DNA of 32,193 nt from DATBAK01 sp038240075 (GTDB lineage: Bacteria; Actinomycetota; Acidimicrobiia; IMCC26256; PALSA-610). Below are positions 7,469 to 14,652 of this stretch, piece after piece. Under the pieces are notes generated by a model. The model was not told the DNA's origin and ran no database searches. It saw only the letters and a program-made list of their open reading frames with translations. Numbering within the stretch: the stretch's first letter is position 1; each line of letters opens with the position of its first letter. Both the position numbers and the translations under genes were made by a program. Where the stretch lies: the NCBI GenBank assembly GCA_038240075.1, contig JBBSEC010000049.1, positions 1 to 32,193 of the forward strand. The letters run 5' to 3'.

Positions 7469-8707
7469 GTGACGACAGGACCGCAGAAGCTGCTCGAGGG
7501 CGTTCGCATCGTCGAGTGCTCGATGCTCGGACCCGCAGGGATCTCGACGTCGCTGGCCGATCTCGGCGCCGACGTGATCAAGATCGAGCCACCGTCGGGT
7601 GACTACGTCCGCGACATGACATGGCCGATCGTCGAGGGCGTCTCCCTGATGCATCTGCACCTCAATCGGGGCAAGCGCAGCGTCGTCATCGATCTGCGCA
7701 CCGAGGCCGGCGTCGAGACGTTCCTCGCCCTCGTCGCGAAGGCCGACGCAGTGGTCGAGGCGATGCGACCGGGCGGGCTCGCTCGCCGCGGTCTCGGCTT
7801 CGAACGCCTCCGCGAGGTGAACCCGCGCATCGTGATGTGCACGATCTCCGGCTACGGGATGACAGGCCCGTACCGCGACCTCCCGAGCCACGGCATTGCG
7901 TACGACTCGTGGGCCGGTGTCTTCAAGCCCGACATCACCCCTGACGGGTTTCCCTCGATCCCCGAGCACGTCTCGATCGGCATCAACGTCGGGCCGCTCT
8001 TCGGCGCGATCGCGATCCTCGCGGGGATCGTCAACGCGCGGGCGACCGGCATCGGGTCGTTCCTCGAGATCGCGCAGTCCGACGCCGCCGCGGCGACCGA
8101 CTGGCTCCGCATCGAAACCGAGCGCTCGTACGAGCGACCGGAGAGCGAAGTGACGGGCAACAAGTCCGACAACTTCGAGCGCCGCGCCCCGGGCACCGCG
8201 GGCATGGCCGAAGGCGTGCGCTACCAGATCTACGAAGCATCGGACGGCTACGTGATGCTGATGTGCTCGGAACAGGAGTTCTGGAAGAACTTCTGCAACG
8301 CGGCCGGCCGGCCCGACCTCTTCGAGCGGTGGCCGGGCTCGCGTTACGCCGACCACGCGCGCGGCAACGTCGAGCTGCGCGGTGAGCTCCGCGACGTGTT
8401 CCGCACGCGCACATCGGCCGAGTGGCTCGAGCTGTCGGGAACCGCGAACTTCCCCCTCGCCCCCGTGAACGACTCAGCCTCGGTCGCCTGCGACCCGCAG
8501 TTCACCGACCGGCTCGGCTGGATCCCGGCCTCGCGGCTCGGGGCCGACGAGCTCCCCATTCCGATCAAGCTCGTCGACGGCGAGCTGGCGCAGCCCGAGA
8601 AGGCGCCGACGCTCGGGCAGCACACCGACTCGGTGCTCGCCGACGTCCTCGGCTACGACGACGCCCGCATCGCCGAGTTGCGCAAGGCCGGAGCGTTCGG
8701 CAGCTGA
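7469..8707 (+). CDS. CaiB/BaiF-family (class III) CoA-transferase homologue
   Basis: 412 residues from GTG 7469, where similarity to the family begins (LLEGVRIVECS, then LADLGADVIKIEPPSGD). An in-frame ATG at 7403 would add only a Cys/Asp-rich tail overlapping the region just after the terminator. Family features seen: NRGKRSVVIDL, VVEAMRPGGLARRGLG, ISGYGMTGPYRD (127-137), the GP.FG..A..AG helix region and a C-terminal LG.HTDSVL. Class III enzymes move CoA between carboxylates, or racemise 2-methylacyl-CoAs, through an Asp nucleophile usually found about five residues after GPYRD (P-G-[YF]-D). Here that position reads PSHG, with the next Asp four residues later (D146). The substrate is unknown and the catalytic type uncertain. 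It is a stand-alone gene between two terminator-like structures. Confidence 0.85.
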   Translation: MTTGPQKLLEGVRIVECSMLGPAGISTSLADLGADVIKIEPPSGDYVRDMTWPIVEGVSLMHLHLNRGKRSVVIDLRTEAGVETFLALVAKADAVVEAMRPGGLARRGLGFERLREVNPRIVMCTISGYGMTGPYRDLPSHGIAYDSWAGVFKPDITPDGFPSIPEHVSIGINVGPLFGAIAILAGIVNARATGIGSFLEIAQSDAAAATDWLRIETERSYERPESEVTGNKSDNFERRAPGTAGMAEGVRYQIYEASDGYVMLMCSEQEFWKNFCNAAGRPDLFERWPGSRYADHARGNVELRGELRDVFRTRTSAEWLELSGTANFPLAPVNDSASVACDPQFTDRLGWIPASRLGADELPIPIKLVDGELAQPEKAPTLGQHTDSVLADVLGYDDARIAELRKAGAFGS

Positions 8708-8729
8708 ACCTCGACGACTGAACGGGGTC

Positions 8730-8767
8730 GGGGGTGCTCGCACCCCCAGCCGGGGCGAGTCCGCCCC
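8730..8767 (+). terminator. tandem GC hairpins after CoA-transferase gene
   Basis: Two adjacent stems follow the stop at 8707. GGGGGTGC/GCACCCCC (8730-8747) has almost no loop, and GGGGCG/CGCCCC (8752-8757 and 8762-8767) has a 4-base loop. There is no T tract. They are likely a Rho-type or hairpin terminator, or mRNA-stabilising structures, 36 bases before the next start. Confidence 0.45.
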
Positions 8768-8803
8768 ATCGCCGCCGGACCGCTCATCGTCCAGACTCCC
8801 GCC

Positions 8804-11248
8804 GTGAGCCTCGCGCGCGTGCGGCTGAGATCAGATCTCCGAAGCGGCTACCGACGCTGGGCCGGCGCCATCATCGTGCTCGCGCTGGCCGCGGGCGCGG
8901 CGCTGCTCGCGGCGACGGCCGCCCGCCGCACCGACACGGCGTTCGCGCGGGCACTCAGCACTGCGCACGCCGCCGACGCGTACGTGTCGGTCAACGCGAT
9001 CTCGACCGGTCCGGAGGCGGCGCGCACGCTCGACCGCCTCGAGCACGCGTCGGTCGTCGCCGCGCACGGACGGTACGGCGGGGCGACCCTCGCGACCGTG
9101 CGCGGGGGCGCGCTCGATCCCCGCTTCAACACCGGAACCGCGACCGCGTACCTCCCGTACGACACGCGCACAGGGGTGACGATCAGCACGTTGCGCGTGC
9201 TTTCGGGCCGCATCGCGTCGCCGACCGCGGCCGACGAGGTCGTCGTGAACGCCGCGTACGCGAAGGTGATGCACGCCCACGTGGGGAGCACGATCGCGGG
9301 ATTGCGGATCTTCGGCGACGCCGACGTCGATCAGAACGGCAACCCCGACCCGCACAAGGGAACTCCGGTCACCGCGCGCATTGTCGGGGTGGTGAAGACA
9401 CCGGACGAGAACCTGACTCCGGATCCGATGCGCATCTTCCCCACTCCCGCATTGACCCGCCGCTTCGCCAACGTGCCGTACTACTACCAGGACCTGCTGG
9501 TCCTGAAGCGCGGCCCCGCCGACCTGCCGCGCCTCAGCGCAACGGTCGACCAGCTCCAACAGGAGTTCCCCGACTCGTCGATCTTCATCTCCCCGCTGCA
9601 CAGCGGCCTGGTGAAGGCAGGGCGCGCGGCGGATCCACTCGTGAACGGGCTCTGGATCCTCGCGGGTCTGGCCCTCGCCATCGGGCTGCTGCTCGCAGGA
9701 CAGGCGTTCGCCCGGGTGGTGTCCGCGGGGGCCGACGATCACGGGTTCTACCGCACGTTCGGTGTGACCCGTTTTCAACGGCTGCGTGCCGAGCTCGTGA
9801 TCGTCGTCCCGCCCTTCGTCATCGCCGCGGTCCTCGCGATCGCACTCGCGTGGGCGTTCTCGCCGCTCACGCCGGTGGGTGCCGCGCGCGGTGCCGAACC
9901 GCATCCGGGAGCAACCTTGCACCTCGGCTTCGCGCTCGCAGCCTTCGCCTTCGTGATCGTGGGCGGCCTGCTCGCCGTGCTGCCATCCGCGGCGCGTGCC
10001 GCGTTCGCGTCGGTACTTCCGGGTCAGCCCGCGGCCGCGGCGAATCGACGTCCGTCGCGTACCGCGCAAGCCGTCGCCGATGCCGGACTCGGTGTGCCCG
10101 CAGTCGTCGGAACCCAACTCGCGTTCGAGTCGGGGCGGGGCTCGAACGCGACACCGGTTGCGAGCGTGCTCGCCAGCCTCGTCTTGATCGTGGCGACGGT
10201 CACGGGAACCGTCGCGTTCGGCAGCAATCTCAACCGGCTGGTCACCACCAAGCGCCTCTACGGCTGGAACTGGGACGCCGCGGTCGGAACCACCTTCGGA
10301 GTGATCCCGAAGGAGGCGCAGGCGCCCATGAGCCGGGCGCCGGGAGTGCGCGCGATGGCCGGACTCACGCTCGGCCACCTCACGATCGGCAAGGAGACCG
10401 TGCCGGGCGTCGGCATCGACCCGCTCGTCGGGACCGTGGCGCCGGCCGTCGACGCCGGGCACCTCCCGAACGCCACGAACGAGATCGTGCTCGGAGCCAA
10501 GACGATGCGGGAAGCGCACGCGCACCTCGGCGACGCCATCGACGTGACCATCGACGGGCGTCGGATGAAGCTGCAGGTCGTCGGGAGCGCGACCGTTCCC
10601 GCGTTCGGCACCAACAACTTCTCCGAAGCCGGTCTCGGCACCGGAGCGATCGGTCGGGCCGCGCTGTGGCCGCAGCACGATGCCCAGACCAACGGCACCT
10701 ACAACTATTTCCTCATCCGCTACGGGCCCCACGGGCCGACAGCCGCGCAAACCCAGAGCCTCCGCGCGCTGCTCAGCCGACTCGGTTGTACCGACGCGTC
10801 GTGCTACCTCGACGACCTGCGACCGATCGACATCGACGGCCTTCGCGGCGCGCAGAGCATGCCGCTCGTCGTGGGCATCGTGCTCGCGCTGCTCCTCGCC
10901 GCAACGCTCGCCCACGCGCTCTTCAGCACGATGCGGCGACGCCGCGGCGATCTCGCGATCTTGCGGGCGCTCGGGTTCACCCGCCGCCAACTGGCCTCGA
11001 CCGTGCGGTGGCAGACGTTCATGCTCTCGGCGTTGGCGCTCGTCGTCGGCATCCCGCTCGGGATGCTGGCGAGCCGGGTCGTCTGGCGCGCGTTCACCGA
11101 CCGCTTCGGGATCTCACCGGGCACGGTGGTTCCGGCGGCAGCAATCGCCATCGGCGCACTCGCGATCCTCGCGGCCGGTTCCGTGCTCGCGACCGTCGCG
11201 GGGCGGCGCGCCGTCGGCTTCGCGCGTGGACGGCCGTTCACCGGCTGA
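8804..11248 (+). CDS. FtsX/MacB-type ABC transporter permease (two FtsX domains)
   Basis: 814 residues from GTG 8804. One N-terminal membrane helix (about 20-41) is followed by a long extracytoplasmic domain (about 42-280). A first cluster of three helices follows at about 281-303, 327-352 and 372-397, then another helix at about 451-478, a second external domain (about 480-680), and a final FtsX unit with three helices (about 686-810). The last unit contains the cytoplasmic coupling segment RRRRGDLAILRALGFTRRQL, characteristic of FtsX permeases that contact an ATPase. This is the actinobacterial double-FtsX architecture used for lipoprotein or antimicrobial peptide export and cell-envelope signalling. 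No ABC ATPase gene is present within 7 kb either side, so its partner must be encoded elsewhere. The substrate is unknown. Confidence 0.88.
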   Translation: MSLARVRLRSDLRSGYRRWAGAIIVLALAAGAALLAATAARRTDTAFARALSTAHAADAYVSVNAISTGPEAARTLDRLEHASVVAAHGRYGGATLATVRGGALDPRFNTGTATAYLPYDTRTGVTISTLRVLSGRIASPTAADEVVVNAAYAKVMHAHVGSTIAGLRIFGDADVDQNGNPDPHKGTPVTARIVGVVKTPDENLTPDPMRIFPTPALTRRFANVPYYYQDLLVLKRGPADLPRLSATVDQLQQEFPDSSIFISPLHSGLVKAGRAADPLVNGLWILAGLALAIGLLLAGQAFARVVSAGADDHGFYRTFGVTRFQRLRAELVIVVPPFVIAAVLAIALAWAFSPLTPVGAARGAEPHPGATLHLGFALAAFAFVIVGGLLAVLPSAARAAFASVLPGQPAAAANRRPSRTAQAVADAGLGVPAVVGTQLAFESGRGSNATPVASVLASLVLIVATVTGTVAFGSNLNRLVTTKRLYGWNWDAAVGTTFGVIPKEAQAPMSRAPGVRAMAGLTLGHLTIGKETVPGVGIDPLVGTVAPAVDAGHLPNATNEIVLGAKTMREAHAHLGDAIDVTIDGRRMKLQVVGSATVPAFGTNNFSEAGLGTGAIGRAALWPQHDAQTNGTYNYFLIRYGPHGPTAAQTQSLRALLSRLGCTDASCYLDDLRPIDIDGLRGAQSMPLVVGIVLALLLAATLAHALFSTMRRRRGDLAILRALGFTRRQLASTVRWQTFMLSALALVVGIPLGMLASRVVWRAFTDRFGISPGTVVPAAAIAIGALAILAAGSVLATVAGRRAVGFARGRPFTG

Positions 11249-11278
11249 CCGGTCGCGGCACCCCGGGCATCCGCGCCG

Positions 11279-12163
11279 CTACTCCTTCGGCGTACGCCGC
11301 CACACGGCGAACCGGCTTTCGGCGTGTGCGAGCACGATGATCGCGCCGACCACCGCCGTCAACGATGCGACCACCATCGCGATCTGAGGAATCGTGTTGA
11401 CGGTGATCTGCTCGTCGAGGAGCCCGACGCCGAGCACGACCGCGACGACGGGGCCGGGAGCCTGTAAACCGGCGACGGATGCGGGGAGATAACCCGTCTG
11501 GAACGAGCTCTGCATCACGACGAAGCCCACGATGATCACGCCCGCCATCGCGTACGGCTCCCAGTGCGGGACCCAGGCGAAGACGCCCTGCGCGAGATAG
11601 TGCATGAACGCCTTCGTCAACACGGCCGAGGTCGCGAACGCGATCGACGCCGCGACTCCGAGGAGCAGGGCGCGCGCCGGACCGCGCGACACCTGCGCGC
11701 TCACGACACAGAGAACGACCGCGCCCGCGATGGTCGGGCCCGCGATGACCCAGCGCGCGGCAGGAACGAGATCGCGGCCGCCGCGCGGCGGAACCTCGTA
11801 GAGGAAGGTCGCGAGACCGGCACACAGCACGAGCGCCGCGGCCCAGTCGGTTGGCCGCACGTTGCGGTCCTGCAGGCGGACGCCGAGCGCGAGCGAGATC
11901 AACAGGGCCAACGCCAGGATCGGCTGCACGAACGCGACCGAGCCGAGGCCGAGCGCCGCGGCCATCGCCACGAATCCCCCGCCGTCGAGCGCCAGACCGA
12001 TGAGCCAGCGGGGCCGGCGCCCGAGAGTCGTGATCAACCGCGGGTGCAGCGAGAGGTCTTCGGACACCTGCTCGGCTTCCGCGATCTCGAGGACGTTGCT
12101 CAACGCGTCGAGGAACGCCGCGATCAGCGCGAGGACGATCGTGAGTCCGACCCGCCCCTGCAT
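11279..12163 (-). CDS. DMT-superfamily (EamA/NIPA-like) membrane transporter
   Basis: 294 residues from ATG 12163; a GTG directly before it (12166) would add one residue. About nine to ten hydrophobic helices cover nearly the whole length, arranged as two repeats: first helix TIVLALIAAFLDALSNVL, later LGSVAFVQPILALALLISL, and in the second half GYLPASVAGLQAPGPVVAVVLG, the paired VQP/LQ-P signature common in actinobacterial DMT permeases. The first helix is followed by a hydrophilic stretch with charged residues (EIAEAEQVSEDLSLHPR), as in NIPA/DMT-like proteins. The substrate is not predictable. It begins 40 bases after the stop of the upstream MFS gene on the same strand, so it is probably the third gene of the TetR-MFS operon. 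Confidence 0.8.
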   Translation of the reverse strand: MQGRVGLTIVLALIAAFLDALSNVLEIAEAEQVSEDLSLHPRLITTLGRRPRWLIGLALDGGGFVAMAAALGLGSVAFVQPILALALLISLALGVRLQDRNVRPTDWAAALVLCAGLATFLYEVPPRGGRDLVPAARWVIAGPTIAGAVVLCVVSAQVSRGPARALLLGVAASIAFATSAVLTKAFMHYLAQGVFAWVPHWEPYAMAGVIIVGFVVMQSSFQTGYLPASVAGLQAPGPVVAVVLGVGLLDEQITVNTIPQIAMVVASLTAVVGAIIVLAHAESRFAVWRRTPKE

Positions 12164-12203
12164 CACCAGAGCATGCCGCGAATGAGGCGGCCTCGCTGCG
12201 ACC

Positions 12204-13919
12204 TCAACCGTCGACGAGGGCCGGGTCCGGGTCGAACGGCTCGAGCGGCTCCATCACGTCGACGGAGCGGTACGAACGCTCTCCGGGCTGTGCCGGCGCA
12301 CGGGGGATGAGGAACGAGAGCATCGCACCGGCGGCGACCACGACGATGGCGAAGCCGAGCGCGAAGCGGGTTCCCGTGGCCACGCCATGCTCGAGCGCGC
12401 TCGTGAGGAGCGCGGAGTCGTGCGCGCTGATGGAGCCCGGCGCCCGGTAGTTCGTTCCGAGCGCGTGCACGCCCGACAGCGCCTGGGCCTTGGTGCCGGC
12501 CGCGAGATCGGCGGCTCTGATCCCTTTGATCGCGTGACTGGTCGTCTGCGCGGTCAGCAGCGAACCAATGACCGCGACACCCAGCGCGCTGCCGACCTGG
12601 CGCACGGTCGTGTTCGCGCCGCTCGCCACACCCGAGCTCTCGTTCGGGATCTCCGACAACACGACGTTGGTCAGCTGGGCCCCGGCGAAGCCGATGCCCG
12701 CTCCGTAGCACGCGAGCCCGGGAAAGAGCCCCCACACCGTCAGATTCAGGTCGATCGAACGCAGGACGAGCGCGACACCCACCGCGTAGAGCACGAGCCC
12801 GATCCGCACGACCACCGTCGCACCGACCTTGCGGATGAGCCGTCCTCCGACCTGCGCGCCGATGATCACGAAAAGACCGGTCGGCAACAACCACAAGCCG
12901 TTGCGCGCGGCGGTGAGGTGCTTGCCGTCCTGCAGGAAGACCGGCAGCACGAAGCTGAGCCCGAGCTGGCCCATGGCGAGCACGAGGCCGGTGAGCAGCC
13001 CGTAGCGGTAGCTCTTCAGCTTCAGGTGTGCGAACTCGAAGAGGGGCGCCGCGTTGCGGCGTTCCTTGCTCCGTTCGACGAAGTAGAAGGCGCACAGGAT
13101 CACGAGCGCGACCACGAACACGATCGGCATGATCGAAACCGAACGGGAGGCCGGCCAGACCACCCGCCCGGCGACGGAGAACTTCTCGACCGGCGTCAGC
13201 CAGCCGTAGGTGCCGCCTTCGCTCAGCGCGAACACGAACAGGAACATGCCCGTCGCTACGATCAGCGCGCCGAGCACGTCGATCTTCACCCGCCGGCGCG
13301 TGCTCACGTTGTCGCGCATGAAGACGAACGCGCCGATGATCGCGAGCGGGGCGATGATCACGTTGATCCGGAACGACCAGCGCCACGAGTAGTTCGACGT
13401 GAGGAAGCCCCCCACGACGGGGCCGCACGCCGCGGCAACGCCCGCGCTCGCGCCCCACGCGGCGAATGCCGTCGCGCGTTCGCGGCCGTGGAACGTGCCG
13501 GAGAGGAGTGCGAGCGTGGCCGGCAGCATCAGCGAAGCGCCGATTCCCTCGATGATCGCCTCGCCGAGGATCAGCTGCGGCACCGACGTCGCGACCGACG
13601 CGATGAGCGAGCCGACACCGAACAGTGCCGCCCCGATGATGAAGATGCGCCGGTGCCCGTAGATGTCGCCGAGCCGGCCGCCGATGATCAGCAGGGTCGC
13701 GAACGTCAGCGCGTAGCCGGTCACGACCCATTCGAGCGCCGGCAGCGTGGTGTGGAAGTCGCGCAGGATGGTCGGGATCGCGACGTTGAGGACGGTGTTG
13801 TCGAGCACGACGATGAACGCCGAGAGGAGCACGATCGCGAGGGTCACCCATCGTGCAGGATCGAGATGCGCCGGATCGGGGTGCGCGCCGACGGCGGGGG
13901 CCGCGCCGTTCGTGGTCAT
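12204..13919 (-). CDS. MFS drug exporter, DHA2 (14-helix) family
   Basis: 571 residues from ATG 13919, which overlaps the stop of the TetR gene (ATGA). It has 14 predicted helices. DHA2 hallmarks are seen: VLDNTVLNVAIPTI in helix 1, the W-V-TGYALTFATLLI segment, motif A as GGRLGDIYGHRRIF, and motif C-like AACGPVVGGFL in helix 5. A long periplasmic loop, with LSGVHALGTNY, lies before the last helix, as in QacA/EmrB-type pumps. Such proteins export drugs, dyes, lipophilic cations or lipids using the proton gradient. Translational coupling to a TetR repressor indicates inducible expression by a transported compound (inference). The next gene, a DMT permease, is close behind. Confidence 0.92.
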   Translation of the reverse strand: MTTNGAAPAVGAHPDPAHLDPARWVTLAIVLLSAFIVVLDNTVLNVAIPTILRDFHTTLPALEWVVTGYALTFATLLIIGGRLGDIYGHRRIFIIGAALFGVGSLIASVATSVPQLILGEAIIEGIGASLMLPATLALLSGTFHGRERATAFAAWGASAGVAAACGPVVGGFLTSNYSWRWSFRINVIIAPLAIIGAFVFMRDNVSTRRRVKIDVLGALIVATGMFLFVFALSEGGTYGWLTPVEKFSVAGRVVWPASRSVSIMPIVFVVALVILCAFYFVERSKERRNAAPLFEFAHLKLKSYRYGLLTGLVLAMGQLGLSFVLPVFLQDGKHLTAARNGLWLLPTGLFVIIGAQVGGRLIRKVGATVVVRIGLVLYAVGVALVLRSIDLNLTVWGLFPGLACYGAGIGFAGAQLTNVVLSEIPNESSGVASGANTTVRQVGSALGVAVIGSLLTAQTTSHAIKGIRAADLAAGTKAQALSGVHALGTNYRAPGSISAHDSALLTSALEHGVATGTRFALGFAIVVVAAGAMLSFLIPRAPAQPGERSYRSVDVMEPLEPFDPDPALVDG

Positions 13920-14581
13920 TTCGCGCGCCGCTGCTTCATCTTTCGCAGCTGCGCGAAGTCGAGGGGGCGGCCGGGAAGCGCCGAGGCCTCGCGTGGTCGC
14001 ATTCCGTCGAGGATGATGCGCACGTAGCGTTCCCGCAACACGGGTTGCACCTCGCCCGCCAACGCGGTCGCGTGCGCGACACCGGCGAAGAGCAACGAGA
14101 CGTCGGCCGGGCCAATGTCGTTGCGGATCGCGCCGCTTGCCTGCGCGCGCACGACCAGATCGGTGAGCGCCCGCGTCAGCTCCTCACGCAGCGGCTGCGC
14201 GCTCGTCGGCAGCTCGAGCTCGTTCGCCATCTGCTCGCCCAGGGCGCGGTGTCGCGCGTGGAACTCGGGAAGGGCAACGAAGAACTGCTCGAACGCCGCT
14301 CCCGCGTCCGGGTGCTCGAGCGCCTCGAGGGCCTGACCGAGCAGCGACTCGTACATCGACGTGAGCACGGCTTCGACGAGCGCCTGCTTGGTGGGGAAGT
14401 TCCGGCACACGGTGCCGACGCCGACTCCGGCGCGCCGGGCGACCTCCTCGATCTGGCCCTTCAACCCCTCCTGGGCGAACACTTCCTCGGCGGCGGCCAG
14501 CACCCGTTCGCGGTTGCGGCGGGCGTCGACCCGTTGCTGACGGCCGGGCGGGGTCTGGATATCCGATTCAAGCGGAAGCAC
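13916..14581 (-). CDS. TetR-family transcriptional repressor of adjacent exporters
   Basis: 221 residues from GTG 14581. The N-terminal DNA-binding domain (about 22-70) shows RERVLAAAEEVFAQEG, the helix-turn-helix IEEVARRAGVGVGTVCRNFPTKQALVEAV, with the FPTK motif where most relatives have F.sK. The C-terminal ligand domain (about 80-205) resembles the TetR_C-type SBD-like regulators (LREELTRALTDLVVRAQASGAIRNDIGPADVSLLFAGV). A perfect TATAAT on this strand (14594-14589) ends seven bases before the GTG, so the transcript may be leaderless. It is divergent from one MFS exporter and coupled to another, so it probably represses both and itself through the palindrome in the gap. The inducing ligand is unknown. 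Confidence 0.92.
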   Translation of the reverse strand: MLPLESDIQTPPGRQQRVDARRNRERVLAAAEEVFAQEGLKGQIEEVARRAGVGVGTVCRNFPTKQALVEAVLTSMYESLLGQALEALEHPDAGAAFEQFFVALPEFHARHRALGEQMANELELPTSAQPLREELTRALTDLVVRAQASGAIRNDIGPADVSLLFAGVAHATALAGEVQPVLRERYVRIILDGMRPREASALPGRPLDFAQLRKMKQRRAK

Positions 14582-14588
14582 GATTCCG

Positions 14589-14603
14589 ATTATAGTCTAT
14601 GAT
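14589..14603. promoter_or_regulatory. TetR operator candidate overlapping divergent -10 elements
   Basis: ATTATAGTCTATGAT is an imperfect 15-base palindrome (six of seven pairs match around a central T). It contains TATAAT on the minus strand (14594-14589) for the TetR operon and TATAGT/TATGAT on the plus strand for the MFS gene. Its AT-rich composition stands out in the GC-rich context. Position and symmetry fit a repressor site blocking both promoters. No convincing -35 elements were seen. Confidence 0.6.
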
Positions 14604-14643
14604 ACGGAACGGCAGTTCCACTTCTGATCCTTCTCCTCCCCCC

Positions 14644-14647
14644 GGAG
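14644..14647 (+). promoter_or_regulatory. ribosome binding site selecting ATG 14653
   Basis: GGAG five bases before ATG 14653 makes this the likely start of the divergent MFS gene. The upstream in-frame ATG at 14599 lies inside the operator/-10 region and cannot belong to a transcript starting from that promoter. Confidence 0.65.
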
Positions 14648-14652
14648 TCTTG

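Noticed and set aside
8827..8839. 13-base palindrome GAGATCAGATCTC near the FtsX start
   Set aside because: It is within coding sequence, short, and has no promoter context; it may be chance.
8831..10990. Long minus-strand frame opposite the FtsX permease
   Set aside because: Charged low-complexity translation with no family signature; the plus-strand permease explains the region fully.
11235..11280. Small inverted repeat ACCGG/CCGGT at the FtsX stop as terminator
   Set aside because: Only five base pairs with no T tract, overlapping the stop codon; too weak to call.
14599..14652. ATG 14599 as start of the divergent MFS exporter
   Set aside because: It lies within the operator and -10 region and has no ribosome site; ATG 14653 has GGAG five bases upstream.
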